Shown here: in pieces, positions 1-9,328 of the stretch
Layout of the letters: the number at the start of each line of letters is the position of its first letter
How positions within the stretch are numbered: position 1 is the first letter of the stretch
DNA from: Listeria floridensis FSL S10-1187
GTDB lineage: Bacteria > Bacillota > Bacilli > Lactobacillales > Listeriaceae
Direction of reading: 5' to 3'
DNA: 64,000 bases
Assembly (NCBI RefSeq): GCF_000525875.1
Contig: NZ_AODF01000027.1
Span: 1 to 64,000, forward strand
Position numbers and translations under genes: made by a program
The notes under the pieces: model-generated
The model's input: the letters and a program-made list of their open reading frames with translations, nothing else
Database searches by the model: none
What the model was told of the DNA's origin: nothing

Positions 1-75
1 TTTGGTTCGTTCGACTTGCATGTATTAGGCACGCCGCCAGCGTTCGTCCTGAGCCAGGATCAAACTCTCGTTAAA
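1..75 (-). rRNA. 16S ribosomal RNA, 5' end (partial)
   Basis: Read on the minus strand, positions 68 to 49 are the universal bacterial 27F primer site (AGAGTTTGATCCTGGCTCAG), followed by the conserved start of 16S rRNA up to the GTCGAACG motif. Placing the primer site at E. coli position 8 puts the mature 5' end near position 75. The rest of the gene lies outside the window. The operon is transcribed away from lysS, as in other Listeria and Bacillus genomes where an rRNA operon follows lysS. Confidence 0.95.
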
Positions 76-289
76 ATGAATTTGAATACTTATTCAACAC
101 CGTGAATAAGTTTCCTTAGCGTCTTACTTGACTTCGCTAGCAATTTCTTACTAGATTTGTTTTGGAAATCACTTTTGATTTCCTGCCCTACGAATTGATT
201 GGTGAAACATACTGTCTCATCGCTTTTTCGTCTTCTTTTTGTTCAGTTTTCAAAGGTCAATTCTTTTCGTTGCTTTTTTACCAGCAACT

Positions 290-317
290 CTTATACCTTA
301 CACCATCCAGCAATCAA
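290..317 (-). promoter_or_regulatory. rRNA operon promoter P2
   Basis: On the minus strand a TTGATT -35 box (317-312) and TATAAG -10 box (295-290) are separated by 16 bp, upstream of the 16S start. Between this promoter and the gene is a boxA-like CTTTGAAAACTGAAC stretch, typical of Firmicute rRNA leaders. Boxes and spacing are seen in the sequence; activity is inferred. Confidence 0.7.
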
Positions 318-391
318 AGTCAATAACTTTTCCAAAAAACTTTAATCATAATTTTCATTTTGATTATCAGATATTCGCTGGAACGTTTATT

Positions 392-420
392 AATATACCA
401 TGTTTCCTAGGCCTTTGCAA
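392..420 (-). promoter_or_regulatory. rRNA operon promoter P1
   Basis: Minus-strand TTGCAA (420-415) and TATATT (397-392) with exactly 17 bp between them, about 100 bp upstream of P2. Tandem promoters are usual for Firmicute rRNA operons. Confidence 0.65.
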
Positions 421-535
421 GCGAATTTATAAAAAAGTTTTCATTCATACAAAATTGTTTGCGTGATAAAATCTATTCACTAAAACGCCATATATTAAAA
501 AGCCTAAAAACTTCCTCAACACCTCTTTTTTAAAA

Positions 536-580
536 GAAAAACCCAGCAAAAGGCGAATAAAAAATCGTCTTGAAGCTGGA
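536..580 (-). terminator. lysS terminator
   Basis: Minus-strand stem ATCCAGC/GCTGGGT, with an inner arm AAGACGA/TCGCCTT (one mismatch), followed by a run of T. It lies just after the restored lysS stop codon and separates lysS from the rRNA promoters. Confidence 0.7.
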
Positions 581-597
581 TTTTTAAGAATTTACTT

Positions 598-2104
<1,507 letters not shown>

Positions 2105-2174
2105 CTATTCTATTCATTATCTACAGATGCTACCATTATACGCTTAATCGGCTCCTTTTTTCTAGCCTAAACCG

Positions 2175-2208
2175 AAAAAAATTACCGCAAATTGGAATTT
2201 GCGGTAAT
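2175..2208 (-). terminator. dusB terminator
   Basis: A nearly perfect hairpin (ATTACCGCAAATT / AATTTGCGGTAAT) followed on the minus strand by a T-rich tract, directly after the dusB stop codon. Confidence 0.75.
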
Positions 2209-2219
2209 TTTCATTCGCA

Positions 2220-3222
2220 TTAAGATTGCTTAGCTAAACTTTTTTCTTCATATTGAGACACAAAGTCGCGTAAGATTTTTTCCATCTCTGCTTTTTCAGT
2301 TGCTTGATTGACAGCTACTTTTGCACGCGTACTTCCGCGCGCACCTTTTAAATAATAAGCTGCATGTTGACGGAACTCCCGAACAGCAATATTTTCTCCT
2401 TTAAGCGCGATTAAGCGGTCAAGGTGAAGCAAGGCTGTTTCGATTTTTTCACGCGGCTCCGGTTCCGGCAGAAGTTCACCAGTTTCAAGATACTTCACTG
2501 TGCGGTAAATCATCCACGGATTCCCTAGCGCTGCGCGCCCGATCATTACACCGTCTGCACCTGTTTCTTCAAGCATGCGCTTAGCATCTTCGGGCGTCTT
2601 GACATCTCCATTCCCAATAAACGGAATGTGGATAGCTTTTTTGACGTCGCGAAGCACATCCCAGTTTGCTTTCCCTTCATACATTTGCACACGAGTTCGG
2701 CCATGCATCGCCACGGCTGAAGCTCCGGCACTCTCAGCTGCTTGTGCATTTTCCACAGCAAAAACATGCTCATCATCCCAGCCGATCCGCATTTTTACAG
2801 TGACCGGTTTATCTACAGCCTCAACGACCGCTTTCACCATATCATGCACTTTGTTTGGATCAAGCAGCCACTTTGCACCTGCTTCACACTTGATAATCTT
2901 GTTTACTGGGCACCCCATGTTGATATCAATAATATCTGCGGTGGTATTTTCTGCCACAAATTTTGCCGCTTCGACAAGCGTTTCTTTCTCGCCGCCAAAA
3001 ATCTGCAAGCTAAGTGGTTTTTCTTTTTTCGTCTATATAGAGCATATCGATCGTTTTCTTGTTGCGATACGCGATTCCTTTGTCACTGATCATTTCGCAG
3101 CAGACAAGCCCTGCCCCGAACTCTTTTACAGTCAGTCTGAATGCAGAATTTGAAATCCCAGCCATCGGTGCTACAACAACGCGGTTTTTAATTTCTACAT
3201 CACCTATTTGAAACATTGACAA
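2220..3222 (-). CDS. dusB: tRNA-dihydrouridine synthase (frameshifted)
   Basis: FMN-dependent reduction of uridine to dihydrouridine in tRNA. The N-terminal fragment (3222-3010) has the family start (VVVAPMAGISNSAFRL); the second fragment has the DINMGCPVNKI motif with the catalytic Cys and the FMN-phosphate region GADGVMIGRAALGNPW. The break is a run of six T at 3024-3029. With five, the text reads IDEKEKPLSLQIFGGEK and the gene is 333 residues, normal for the family. This looks like a sequencing insertion. It lies between the folate genes and lysS, as in Listeria and Bacillus. Confidence 0.93.
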
Positions 3223-3302
3223 GCCCCTTCCTCTTTCAAAAGATTCCTTATTCTTTGCGCTAGTGATATGTTACCACAGATTCCGAGATTGGCAAGTACT
3301 TT

Positions 3303-3782
3303 TTAACCCTCGATTTTGAAATGTGTAAGTTTGACTTCTTGATCCTTGATTAAAGCTTCTTGCAGATAATTTTGCGCAACTGAATTTGCAATTTCTTGAA
3401 GGGGTAGCATCACAAAAGCGCGTTCTTTCATATAAGGATGCGGTATTTTCAATGTTTCCGTATTTATTTTCAAATCTTCATATAGCAAGATGTCGATATC
3501 AATCAAGCGAGGACCCCATTTAAACAGACGAACACGGCCAAGTTCAGCTTCGATACCGAGACAGGTTTCGAGTAGTTCGTTTGGAGATAACGAAGTTTTG
3601 ATTTCAAGGGCAATGTTATAGAAAATATCTTGGTCTTCGTAGCCGACCGGGGCAGTTTCATAAACACCGGAAATTTTAGCAACATCAATTCCGTTCGCTT
3701 GACGAAGCTGTCTAACCGCCGCATTCAGGTTTTGAAGCTTATCCCCCACATTTGTCCCAAGTGAAAGGTATGCCGTTTTCAC
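3303..3782 (-). CDS. folK: 2-amino-4-hydroxy-6-hydroxymethyldihydropteridine pyrophosphokinase
   Basis: Transfers pyrophosphate from ATP to 6-hydroxymethyl-7,8-dihydropterin, supplying the substrate for FolP. The 159-residue protein opens with the typical AYLSLGTNVGDK and contains the family signature GPRLIDIDILLYED (about residues 88-101) with the metal-binding Asp pair, followed by IPHPYMKERAFVMLPL. Its ATG overlaps the folB stop by 4 bp (ATGA), so the two are translationally coupled in a folP-folB-folK unit. Confidence 0.95.
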   Translation of the reverse strand: MKTAYLSLGTNVGDKLQNLNAAVRQLRQANGIDVAKISGVYETAPVGYEDQDIFYNIALEIKTSLSPNELLETCLGIEAELGRVRLFKWGPRLIDIDILLYEDLKINTETLKIPHPYMKERAFVMLPLQEIANSVAQNYLQEALIKDQEVKLTHFKIEG

Positions 3783-4149
3783 TTTGCCTCGCCCCGCTTT
3801 CGCTCAATTTCAACGGCTACAAAACGATAGTGCCCGGAAATCGGCGGATTTGGCTTCACTACTTTGACGGTGATGCTTTCAAGTAATGGATAATTCTCCA
3901 AAACTTCGGTTGCAATCGTTTCCGCAAGCGCTTCGATCAACTTATATTTTCTTTGTTCCGTAATTTCTTTTACAGTTTCATACACATCCGCGTAGCTAAC
4001 TGTGTCCTCCACATTATCACTTAAACCGGCTTTTTTTGTCGATAAGTGCAGAATTAGCGAGATTTGAAAAATTTGACCGAGCTTATTTTCTTCCGGCAAC
4101 ACGCATGATAACCATAAAAACTGAGTTCTTCCATATATATTTTATCCAT
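3779..4149 (-). CDS. folB: Dihydroneopterin aldolase (frameshifted near start)
   Basis: Converts dihydroneopterin to 6-hydroxymethyl-dihydropterin, the step before FolK. The unbroken frame starts only at a GTG near 4102 (107 residues). Upstream, another frame encodes MDKIYMEELSFYGYH, the classic FolB N-terminus. Adding one G at 4104 (CATGCG to CATGGCG) joins them as YGYHGVLPEE, a family signature, and gives 123 residues, the normal length. The restored ATG at 4149 has an AAAGGGTGATC ribosome-binding site and lies 14 bp after the folP stop. The Lys in VKVVKPNPP is the expected catalytic lysine. A sequencing deletion is more likely than a true mutation. Confidence 0.92.
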
Positions 4150-4163
4150 CTTGATCACCCTTT

Positions 4164-4979
4164 CTATTCTGTAAGCGGCAGCTTCCCAGTGATTGCATCT
4201 GTCATCTTTACCATCCGTGCAATTTCTTTCACATCATGCACTCGTGCAATCGAGCAACCTTTTGCAAGTCCATAAACTACTGTTGCGCCTGTTCCTTCTA
4301 TTCTTTCATTGGCAGGCAGATCAAGCACCCATCCAATTGTCCCTTTACGGCTTGTTCCAAGTAGAACTTCATACCCAAGCGCTACAATTTCGTCAACTCG
4401 TCGCAATACTTCTAAGTTTTGCAGCTTTGTTTTAACAAACCCAAATCCCGGATCGAGAATAATATGTTGATCCGAAACTCCCGCTTCTTTGCATATAGCA
4501 ACACTTTCCAGTAAGTCCGTTTTCACATCTTCCATAAAATCATCGTAATTACTATCTTTTCGATTATGCATAAGGCAAATCGGAATCTCATATTTTGCAG
4601 CTACTGTCGCCATATTCGGATCATATTTAGCGCCCCACTGATCATTCAGCATATCTGCCCCAGCAAGAACTGCTTTTTCCGCCACTTCGCTGCGCCACGT
4701 ATCAATTGATATCCAAATTCCCGGCAAGGCTTCCCTAACCGCGCGAACAGCGGGCAGAACTCGTCTTTCCTCTTCTTCCTGAGAAACTTCTTTAAATCCC
4801 GGACGTGTTGAAATCCCACCAATATCAATAATTTCTGCTCCGTCCTCCGCCATTTGGACCGCTTGTGCAACGGCATTTTCTATCGTTATGTACTTTCCTC
4901 CATCCGAAAAAGAATCCGGGGTAATATTTAATATTCCCATCACCATGCTCGGATGATTCTTTAACCAGCTTTTTTTCAT
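4164..4979 (-). CDS. folP: Dihydropteroate synthase
   Basis: Condenses p-aminobenzoate with dihydropterin pyrophosphate; this is the sulfonamide target (called sul in Bacillus and Listeria). The 271-residue TIM-barrel protein has both family signatures: VMGILNITPDSFSDGG near the N-terminus and IIDIGGISTRPG (about residues 55-66). LDPGFGFVKT and GTSRKGTIG form the pterin-binding part. The ATG is preceded by GGGAGAGGTGA. It is the first gene of the folP-folB-folK unit. The pabB-pabA-pabC genes that precede sul in B. subtilis are absent, as in Listeria; the sRNA array is here instead. Confidence 0.96.
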   Translation of the reverse strand: MKKSWLKNHPSMVMGILNITPDSFSDGGKYITIENAVAQAVQMAEDGAEIIDIGGISTRPGFKEVSQEEEERRVLPAVRAVREALPGIWISIDTWRSEVAEKAVLAGADMLNDQWGAKYDPNMATVAAKYEIPICLMHNRKDSNYDDFMEDVKTDLLESVAICKEAGVSDQHIILDPGFGFVKTKLQNLEVLRRVDEIVALGYEVLLGTSRKGTIGWVLDLPANERIEGTGATVVYGLAKGCSIARVHDVKEIARMVKMTDAITGKLPLTE

Positions 4980-5031
4980 TTTGCTTCACCTCTCCCGTTA
5001 TTATAGCAAACATCCGCCTGTTTGAACGCAC

Positions 5032-5134
5032 AAAAAAACCGACACGGAAAAAGGGAGTAAACCGTGTCGGTCAAAAAAGGGAGTTTTAGGTTTCATTCTA
5101 AAAAGGGAGAAAGAATGAAAAAGTTTTGCTTGTT
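5032..5134 (-). ncRNA. lhrC: LhrC-family small RNA, copy 1
   Basis: First of six tandem minus-strand copies between folP and cysK, the site of the lhrC array in L. monocytogenes. Conserved parts in transcription order are an upstream box TTAGTAAACTTTCATGAA (about 5204-5187), a -10-like TATAAG (5145-5140), a CAACAAGC 5' end, a CU-rich stem-loop with CTCCC flanked by CATTCTT/AGAATG, a second ACTCCC in the single-stranded linker, and a terminator hairpin CCGACACGG/CCGTGTCGG with a third CTCCC in its loop. About 103 nt. In L. monocytogenes, LhrC RNAs pair through the UCCC motifs with mRNAs of surface and virulence proteins and are induced by the LisRK two-component system. The upstream box is a candidate LisR site by inference. 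Confidence 0.88.
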
Positions 5135-5245
5135 GTTAGCTTATACGTATATCTTAATTTATTAAGAAAAAAATCAACTGTTAAATTCATGAAAGTTTAC
5201 TAAGAAAACGAAAACAGCTTTTTCATTTTCCTTTTCTAGGCAAAT

Positions 5246-5343
5246 AAAAAACCGATATGGAAAAAGGGAGTAAACCACATCGGTCAAAAAGGGAGTTTTG
5301 GGTTTCATTCTAAAAGGAAGAAAGAATGAATTTAATTGTTAGT
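5246..5343 (-). ncRNA. lhrC: LhrC-family small RNA, copy 2
   Basis: Same architecture as copy 1, with the upstream box TTAGCAAACTTTCAT (about 5412-5398), -10 TATAAG (5355-5350), and terminator stem CCGATGTGG/CCATATCGG with a G-U pair. The first CU motif is weakened (CTTCC instead of CTCCC). The other two CTCCC motifs remain. Confidence 0.85.
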
Positions 5344-5452
5344 TGCTAGCTTATACCTATATATTAACCGCCAAAGAAAAATTTTTGCTGTATATTCTAT
5401 GAAAGTTTGCTAAGAATTGGCGAGTAATTTTCTAATAGTTATTTTATGTAAA

Positions 5453-5553
5453 ACAAAAACCGATGTGGAAAAAAGGGAGTAAAACCACATCGGCCAAAAA
5501 AAGGGTCAGGATTTTCATTCTAAAAGGGAGAAAGAATGAAAAGATTTGCTTGT
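5453..5553 (-). ncRNA. lhrC: LhrC-family small RNA, copy 3
   Basis: Same architecture, with the upstream box at about 5624-5607, -10 CATAAG (5565-5560), and a perfect terminator stem CCGATGTGG/CCACATCGG with a CTCCC loop. The linker motif is altered to GACCC, so two of the three CTCCC motifs are intact. Confidence 0.85.
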
Positions 5554-5664
5554 TGTTAGCTTATGCTTATATATTAACTGTCAGAAAAAAAATTCCGCTG
5601 TCAGTTTCATGAAAGTTTGCTAAGAAAATGAAAACAGCTTTTTCATTTACCTTTTCTAGGCAAA

Positions 5665-5767
5665 TAAAAAACCGATGTGGAAAAAGGGAGTAAACCACAT
5701 CGGTCAAAAAGGGAGTTTTGGGTTCTTCATTCTAAAAGGGAGTAAAGAATGAAAAAGTTTTGCTTGT
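5665..5767 (-). ncRNA. lhrC: LhrC-family small RNA, copy 4
   Basis: Same architecture, -10 TATAAG (5779-5774), three CTCCC motifs. From the terminator through the linker it is nearly identical to copy 2, and the 5' flank matches as well, pointing to a two-copy duplication about 420 bp long. The upstream box is more degenerate here (TTAGTGAAATCTCATGA, about 5837-5820). Confidence 0.85.
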
Positions 5768-5840
5768 TGTTAGCTTATACTTACATATTAACCATTAGAA
5801 GAAAAATTCTGCTGTTATTTTCATGAGATTTCACTAAGAA

Positions 5841-6060
5841 CTCGAATACAAGTTTCTTACTTTCTGGCGAGCTGACCGTTTCATCCCTTCCGTTCAAATA
5901 TTCGAATCGCGTTCAGTTCCTTTGGAGTTGAAAACAAACAACTTCGACTGAATACTATCTCACAGGCATCTTAAAAAATCAAAATTGCTTTAAATTCCTA
6001 TACTAAAGAAAACTATTCTTATTCAAAAAGATGCGCACGTTTTTATTGCTGAATATCAAC
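5841..6060. other. Unexplained 220-bp spacer inside the LhrC array
   Basis: Copies 1-4 and copies 5-6 are spaced about 100 bp apart, but copies 4 and 5 are about 300 bp apart. The spacer has no ORF with a ribosome-binding site. It has an inverted repeat GCATCTT (5966-5972) / AAGATGC (6028-6034) and a small palindrome near TTCAAATATTCGAA. No CTCCC motif or LhrC-type terminator remains, so a decayed seventh copy cannot be shown. Confidence 0.4.
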
Positions 6061-6063
6061 AAA

Positions 6064-6164
6064 TAAAAAACCAATGCGGAAAAAGGGAGTAAACCGCATT
6101 GGTCAAAAAAGGGAGTTTGGGATTTTCATTCTAAAGGGAGTAAGAATGAAAAAATTTTGCTTGT
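6064..6164 (-). ncRNA. lhrC: LhrC-family small RNA, copy 5
   Basis: Same architecture, with the upstream box TTAGCAAACTTTCATGAA (about 6234-6217), -10 TATAAG (6176-6171), and terminator stem CCAATGCGG/CCGCATTGG. The stem changes are compensated on both arms relative to copies 1-4, which supports a functional hairpin. Three CTCCC-type motifs. Confidence 0.86.
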
Positions 6165-6276
6165 TGTTAGCTTATACGTATATATTAACCATTCTAAGAA
6201 AAAATCTGCTGTTAATTTCATGAAAGTTTGCTAAGAAAACACAAACCTCCCCTTCATTTTTGCCATTTCAAGGCAT

Positions 6277-6374
6277 ACAAAAACCAATGTGGAGAAAAGG
6301 GAGTAAACCACATTGGTCAAAAGGGAGTTTGGGATTTTCATTCTAAAAGGGAAAGAATGAAAAATTTTGCTTGT
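6277..6374 (-). ncRNA. lhrC: LhrC-family small RNA, copy 6
   Basis: Closest to cysK. -10 TATAAG (6386-6381), terminator stem CCAATGTGG/CCACATTGG with a CTCCC loop. The first motif is shortened to TTCCC. Its upstream region (about 6445-6428, TTAGTGAATTTTAATGAA) diverges most from the shared box, so it may respond differently. Confidence 0.83.
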
Positions 6375-6467
6375 TGTTAGCTTATAGTTATATCATACAG
6401 TCAAAAAAAGTGTTCTCGCTGTGGAATTCATTAAAATTCACTAAGAAAACCATTTATTTCTTCTTAC

Positions 6468-7391
6468 TTAGTCAAAATTATACAGCGCAGTGCTCAAATA
6501 ACGTTCACCGTTACTTGCCACAATTGCCAGTACTTTCTTGCCTTCGCCAAGCTCTTTCGCTAAGTCCAGTGCGGCTTTAATCGTTGCTCCAGAAGAAATC
6601 CCAACTAATATTCCTTCTTTTCTCGCAACTTCACGTGCTGTTTCAAGTGCATCTTCACTTGAAACTTTAAGTACTTCATCATAAACTTTCGTATCTAATG
6701 TATCTGGAACAAAACCGGCACCGATTCCTTGAATTTTATGAGGGGATGGCACTCCGCCGCTAAGAACTGGAGATTCTTCTGGCTCAAGCGCATAAACTTT
6801 TACATTTGGATAATTTTTCTTCAGTACATGTCCAACTCCTGTGACAGTTCCTCCGGTTCCAACTCCAGCAATAAAAGCATCTAATCCGTCTTTCCCAAAA
6901 GCTTCTACAATTTCCGGCCCCGTTGTCTTCTCATGGACTTCTGGATTTGCCGGATTATGGAATTGTTGTGGAATAAAGTAGCCATGCTCTTTTGCTAGCT
7001 CATCTGCCTTGGCAATTGCACCCTTCATACCGTCAGCACCTGGTGTTAAAACTAATTCAGCACCATAAGCTTGCAGCAGCTTGCGTCTTTCTAAACTCAT
7101 TGTATCTGGCATAACAAAAATGGCTTTATAGCCTTTTGCAGCAGCAATCATCGCAAGGCCAATTCCTGTATTACCACTTGTCGGCTCAAGAATGGTATCC
7201 CCCGGTTTGATGATTCCTTCTTTTTCCGCTGATTCAATCATCGCATTCGCAATTCGATCTTTCACACTGCCGCCTGGATTTTGAAATTCAAGTTTTACAT
7301 AAACATCCGCACTTCCAGCTTCAGTCATTTGATTCAATTTCACGATTGGTGTATTTCCAATTAAATCTGTAATCGAGTTTACAATTTTCAT
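6468..7391 (-). CDS. cysK: Cysteine synthase (O-acetylserine sulfhydrylase A)
   Basis: PLP enzyme that forms L-cysteine from O-acetylserine and sulfide. The 307-residue protein has the PLP-lysine motif [10 protein letters not shown] (about residues 35-44), the substrate loop PTSGNTGIG (about 68-76), the phosphate-binding loop [10 protein letters not shown], and the C-terminal GISSGAT. The ATG has GAGGAGCG upstream. It stands alone, bounded by an intrinsic terminator from hslO upstream and the LhrC array downstream. Confidence 0.96.
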   Translation of the reverse strand: MKIVNSITDLIGNTPIVKLNQMTEAGSADVYVKLEFQNPGGSVKDRIANAMIESAEKEGIIKPGDTILEPTSGNTGIGLAMIAAAKGYKAIFVMPDTMSLERRKLLQAYGAELVLTPGADGMKGAIAKADELAKEHGYFIPQQFHNPANPEVHEKTTGPEIVEAFGKDGLDAFIAGVGTGGTVTGVGHVLKKNYPNVKVYALEPEESPVLSGGVPSPHKIQGIGAGFVPDTLDTKVYDEVLKVSSEDALETAREVARKEGILVGISSGATIKAALDLAKELGEGKKVLAIVASNGERYLSTALYNFD

Positions 7392-7424
7392 TCATATCGC
7401 TCCTCATACTTTTGTTATACGTTT

Positions 7425-7454
7425 ACTTTATCCAATTCCGACCATTTTTGTCAA
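7425..7454 (-). promoter_or_regulatory. Candidate cysK promoter
   Basis: Minus-strand TTGACA (7454-7449) and TAAAGT (7430-7425), 18 bp apart, about 35 bp before the cysK ATG. The -35 is consensus and the -10 is weak. Confidence 0.45.
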
Positions 7455-7472
7455 TTTTAATGCTTTTCAACT

Positions 7473-7527
7473 AAAAACAGCGGTTGCCAGAAAAAAGATC
7501 CACTTCATTTTCCGACAACCGCCGTTT
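7473..7527 (-). terminator. hslO terminator
   Basis: Inverted repeat AAACGGCGGTTG / CAACCGCTGTTT (one mismatch) with a long loop and a T tract on the minus strand, between hslO and cysK. Confidence 0.65.
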
Positions 7528-7540
7528 CAGTTTTGCAAAT

Positions 7541-8425
7541 TTATTTAGCTTCTTCGTAAATTTCTTCTAGTTCTGCCTCCGAGAATTCATAGTGCTTCCG
7601 GCAGAAATGACATTCAGTATCCGCACCGTGTTCTTCCGTAATCATCGAACGAATTTCTTCTTTTCCAAGTGCTTGGATAGCATTTTTAAAACGTTCTTTT
7701 GAACAAGTACATTCAAATTTAACTGGAAGCTTCTCTAAGATATGAAAATCCCCGGATTCTCCAGCCAAGCGAGCAATAATGTCTTCAGGCGTCTCCCCAT
7801 TATCAATCATGTGTGATACGGGCGGACACTTTTCAAGAATGGCTTCAATTTGTGTAATCGCCTCTTCGTCCGCCCCCGGAAGAAGCTGGATCATAAATCC
7901 GCCTGCTGCGCGAATAGTCGTATCCGGATTTACGAGCACGCCAACTCCGACAGATGAAAGCACTTGTTCCGAGTTCGCAAGATAATAGGTGAAGTCTTCA
8001 CCAAGTTCTCCTGATACAAGCGGAACTTGACCGGTGAATTTCTCTCCAAAGCCAAGATCTTTTTGAACGGATAGCGTACCTTCCGTTCCAACTCCGCGCC
8101 GAACATCAAGCTTATGGGCATCATTCAATTCTGCAAAATTCACATGCGGATTGGTTACATAACCACGAATTGTACCTTTTGTATCTCCATCTGCTAGAAT
8201 CGTTCCAATCGGACCATTTCCTTCAACTTTAGATGTGATTTTTTGATCTTCTTTTTGCATCGCACCTAAAAATAGTGTTGCCGTCATTGTACGTCCTAAG
8301 GCAGCAGAGGCTACCGGCCACGTATCATGGCGTTGCTGCGCCTCACTCACTGTATCTGTTGTTCTTGCCGCATAGATGCGCACATAACCATTATAAGCCA
8401 AAGCTTTTACTAGATAATCACTCAT
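7541..8425 (-). CDS. hslO: Redox-regulated chaperone Hsp33
   Basis: Cytoplasmic holdase activated by oxidative unfolding. The 294-residue protein carries the C-terminal zinc-binding cysteines in the family pattern CTC (about residues 240-242) and CHFC (about 273-276), which release zinc when oxidised. The N-terminal domain begins [19 protein letters not shown]. It follows coaX by 14 bp, matching the Listeria and Bacillus ftsH-coaX-hslO-cysK order. Confidence 0.95.
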   Translation of the reverse strand: MSDYLVKALAYNGYVRIYAARTTDTVSEAQQRHDTWPVASAALGRTMTATLFLGAMQKEDQKITSKVEGNGPIGTILADGDTKGTIRGYVTNPHVNFAELNDAHKLDVRRGVGTEGTLSVQKDLGFGEKFTGQVPLVSGELGEDFTYYLANSEQVLSSVGVGVLVNPDTTIRAAGGFMIQLLPGADEEAITQIEAILEKCPPVSHMIDNGETPEDIIARLAGESGDFHILEKLPVKFECTCSKERFKNAIQALGKEEIRSMITEEHGADTECHFCRKHYEFSEAELEEIYEEAK

Positions 8426-8439
8426 TTAGTTCTATCTCC

Positions 8440-9207
8440 TCAAATTTTATTTCGTTTATAGAGCAGGTTTAAGCCCTTTAATGTTAAAAACGGATCTACT
8501 ATATCGACTAAATTGGATTTCTCGGTAATAAAACGAGCAAGTCCACCTGTTGCTACAACCGTTGGATTCGAATCCGTCTCGGCTTTCATTTGCTTGATAA
8601 TTCCCTCACATTGTCCAATAAACCCATAATAAATCCCAGCTTGCATTGAGCTGACGGTAGATTTTCCGACAACGTACTCCGGCTCAGCCAAATCAACACG
8701 AGGAAGTTTCGCCGCCCTCGTATAGAGCGCTTCTGCCGAAATCATAATTCCCGGCGCTATAGCTCCGCCTCGATACATTCCACTTTCATCAATGTAGCAA
8801 AATGTAGTAGCAGTTCCAAAATCCACAACAATCACTGGTTTACCGTACTCTTTTATTGCAGCAACTGCATTCACAATACGGTCAGCACCAATTTCGCGTG
8901 GATTATCTACCTTTAGATTCAACCCTGTTTTAATGCCTGGTCCAACGATTAACGGTTCGATCTCGAAATAGCGGTGGCACATTGTTGTGATTGCGTGCAT
9001 GACAGGAGGAACAACTGAACAAATGACAGCCGCTTCAACTTCTTTGGCATTTAACTCAGCTTGAGCAAAAAAGCTTAAAACAAGCATTCCAAGTTCATCA
9101 GCGGTTCTTGCTTTATCTGTAGCCATCCGAAAAGTTCGAAGTAAAGTATCATCTTCATATACTCCAAGTGTACAGTTTGTATTTCCTACATCAATCACTA
9201 AAATCAT
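8440..9207 (-). CDS. coaX: Type III pantothenate kinase
   Basis: First step of coenzyme A synthesis from pantothenate, in the CoaX class that is insensitive to CoA feedback. The 255-residue ASKHA-fold protein begins [16 protein letters not shown] (phosphate-1 motif) and contains [30 protein letters not shown] (phosphate-2 region) and [20 protein letters not shown]. Cotranscribed with hslO (14-bp gap) and separated from ftsH by the ftsH terminator. Confidence 0.95.
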   Translation of the reverse strand: MILVIDVGNTNCTLGVYEDDTLLRTFRMATDKARTADELGMLVLSFFAQAELNAKEVEAAVICSVVPPVMHAITTMCHRYFEIEPLIVGPGIKTGLNLKVDNPREIGADRIVNAVAAIKEYGKPVIVVDFGTATTFCYIDESGMYRGGAIAPGIMISAEALYTRAAKLPRVDLAEPEYVVGKSTVSSMQAGIYYGFIGQCEGIIKQMKAETDSNPTVVATGGLARFITEKSNLVDIVDPFLTLKGLNLLYKRNKI

Positions 9208-9283
9208 CAGTCAGTCCCACCTTCTCCGCAGATCATAACGTATAATAACATCAGTCGCGCAATCTGTCGATTAATCTGTTTTT

Positions 9284-9319
9284 AAAAAAGACTAAGCCGA
9301 ATCACTCGGCCTAGTCTTT
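9284..9319 (-). terminator. ftsH terminator
   Basis: Hairpin AAAGACTAGGCCGA / TCGGCTTAGTCTTT with a run of T on the minus strand, just after the ftsH stop. Confidence 0.85.
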
Positions 9320-9328
9320 CATTTTATT

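Noticed and set aside
5841-6060. Seventh, decayed LhrC copy
   Set aside because: None of the CTCCC motifs, the terminator stem or the CAACAAGC 5' end could be recognised.
5030-6450. CRISPR array
   Set aside because: Repeats are about 100 nt, spaced regularly, contain promoters and terminators, and have no short repeat-spacer pattern; no cas genes are present.
6371-6580. ORF overlapping LhrC copy 6 and the cysK end
   Set aside because: No ribosome-binding site; covers the sRNA promoter and the antisense of cysK.
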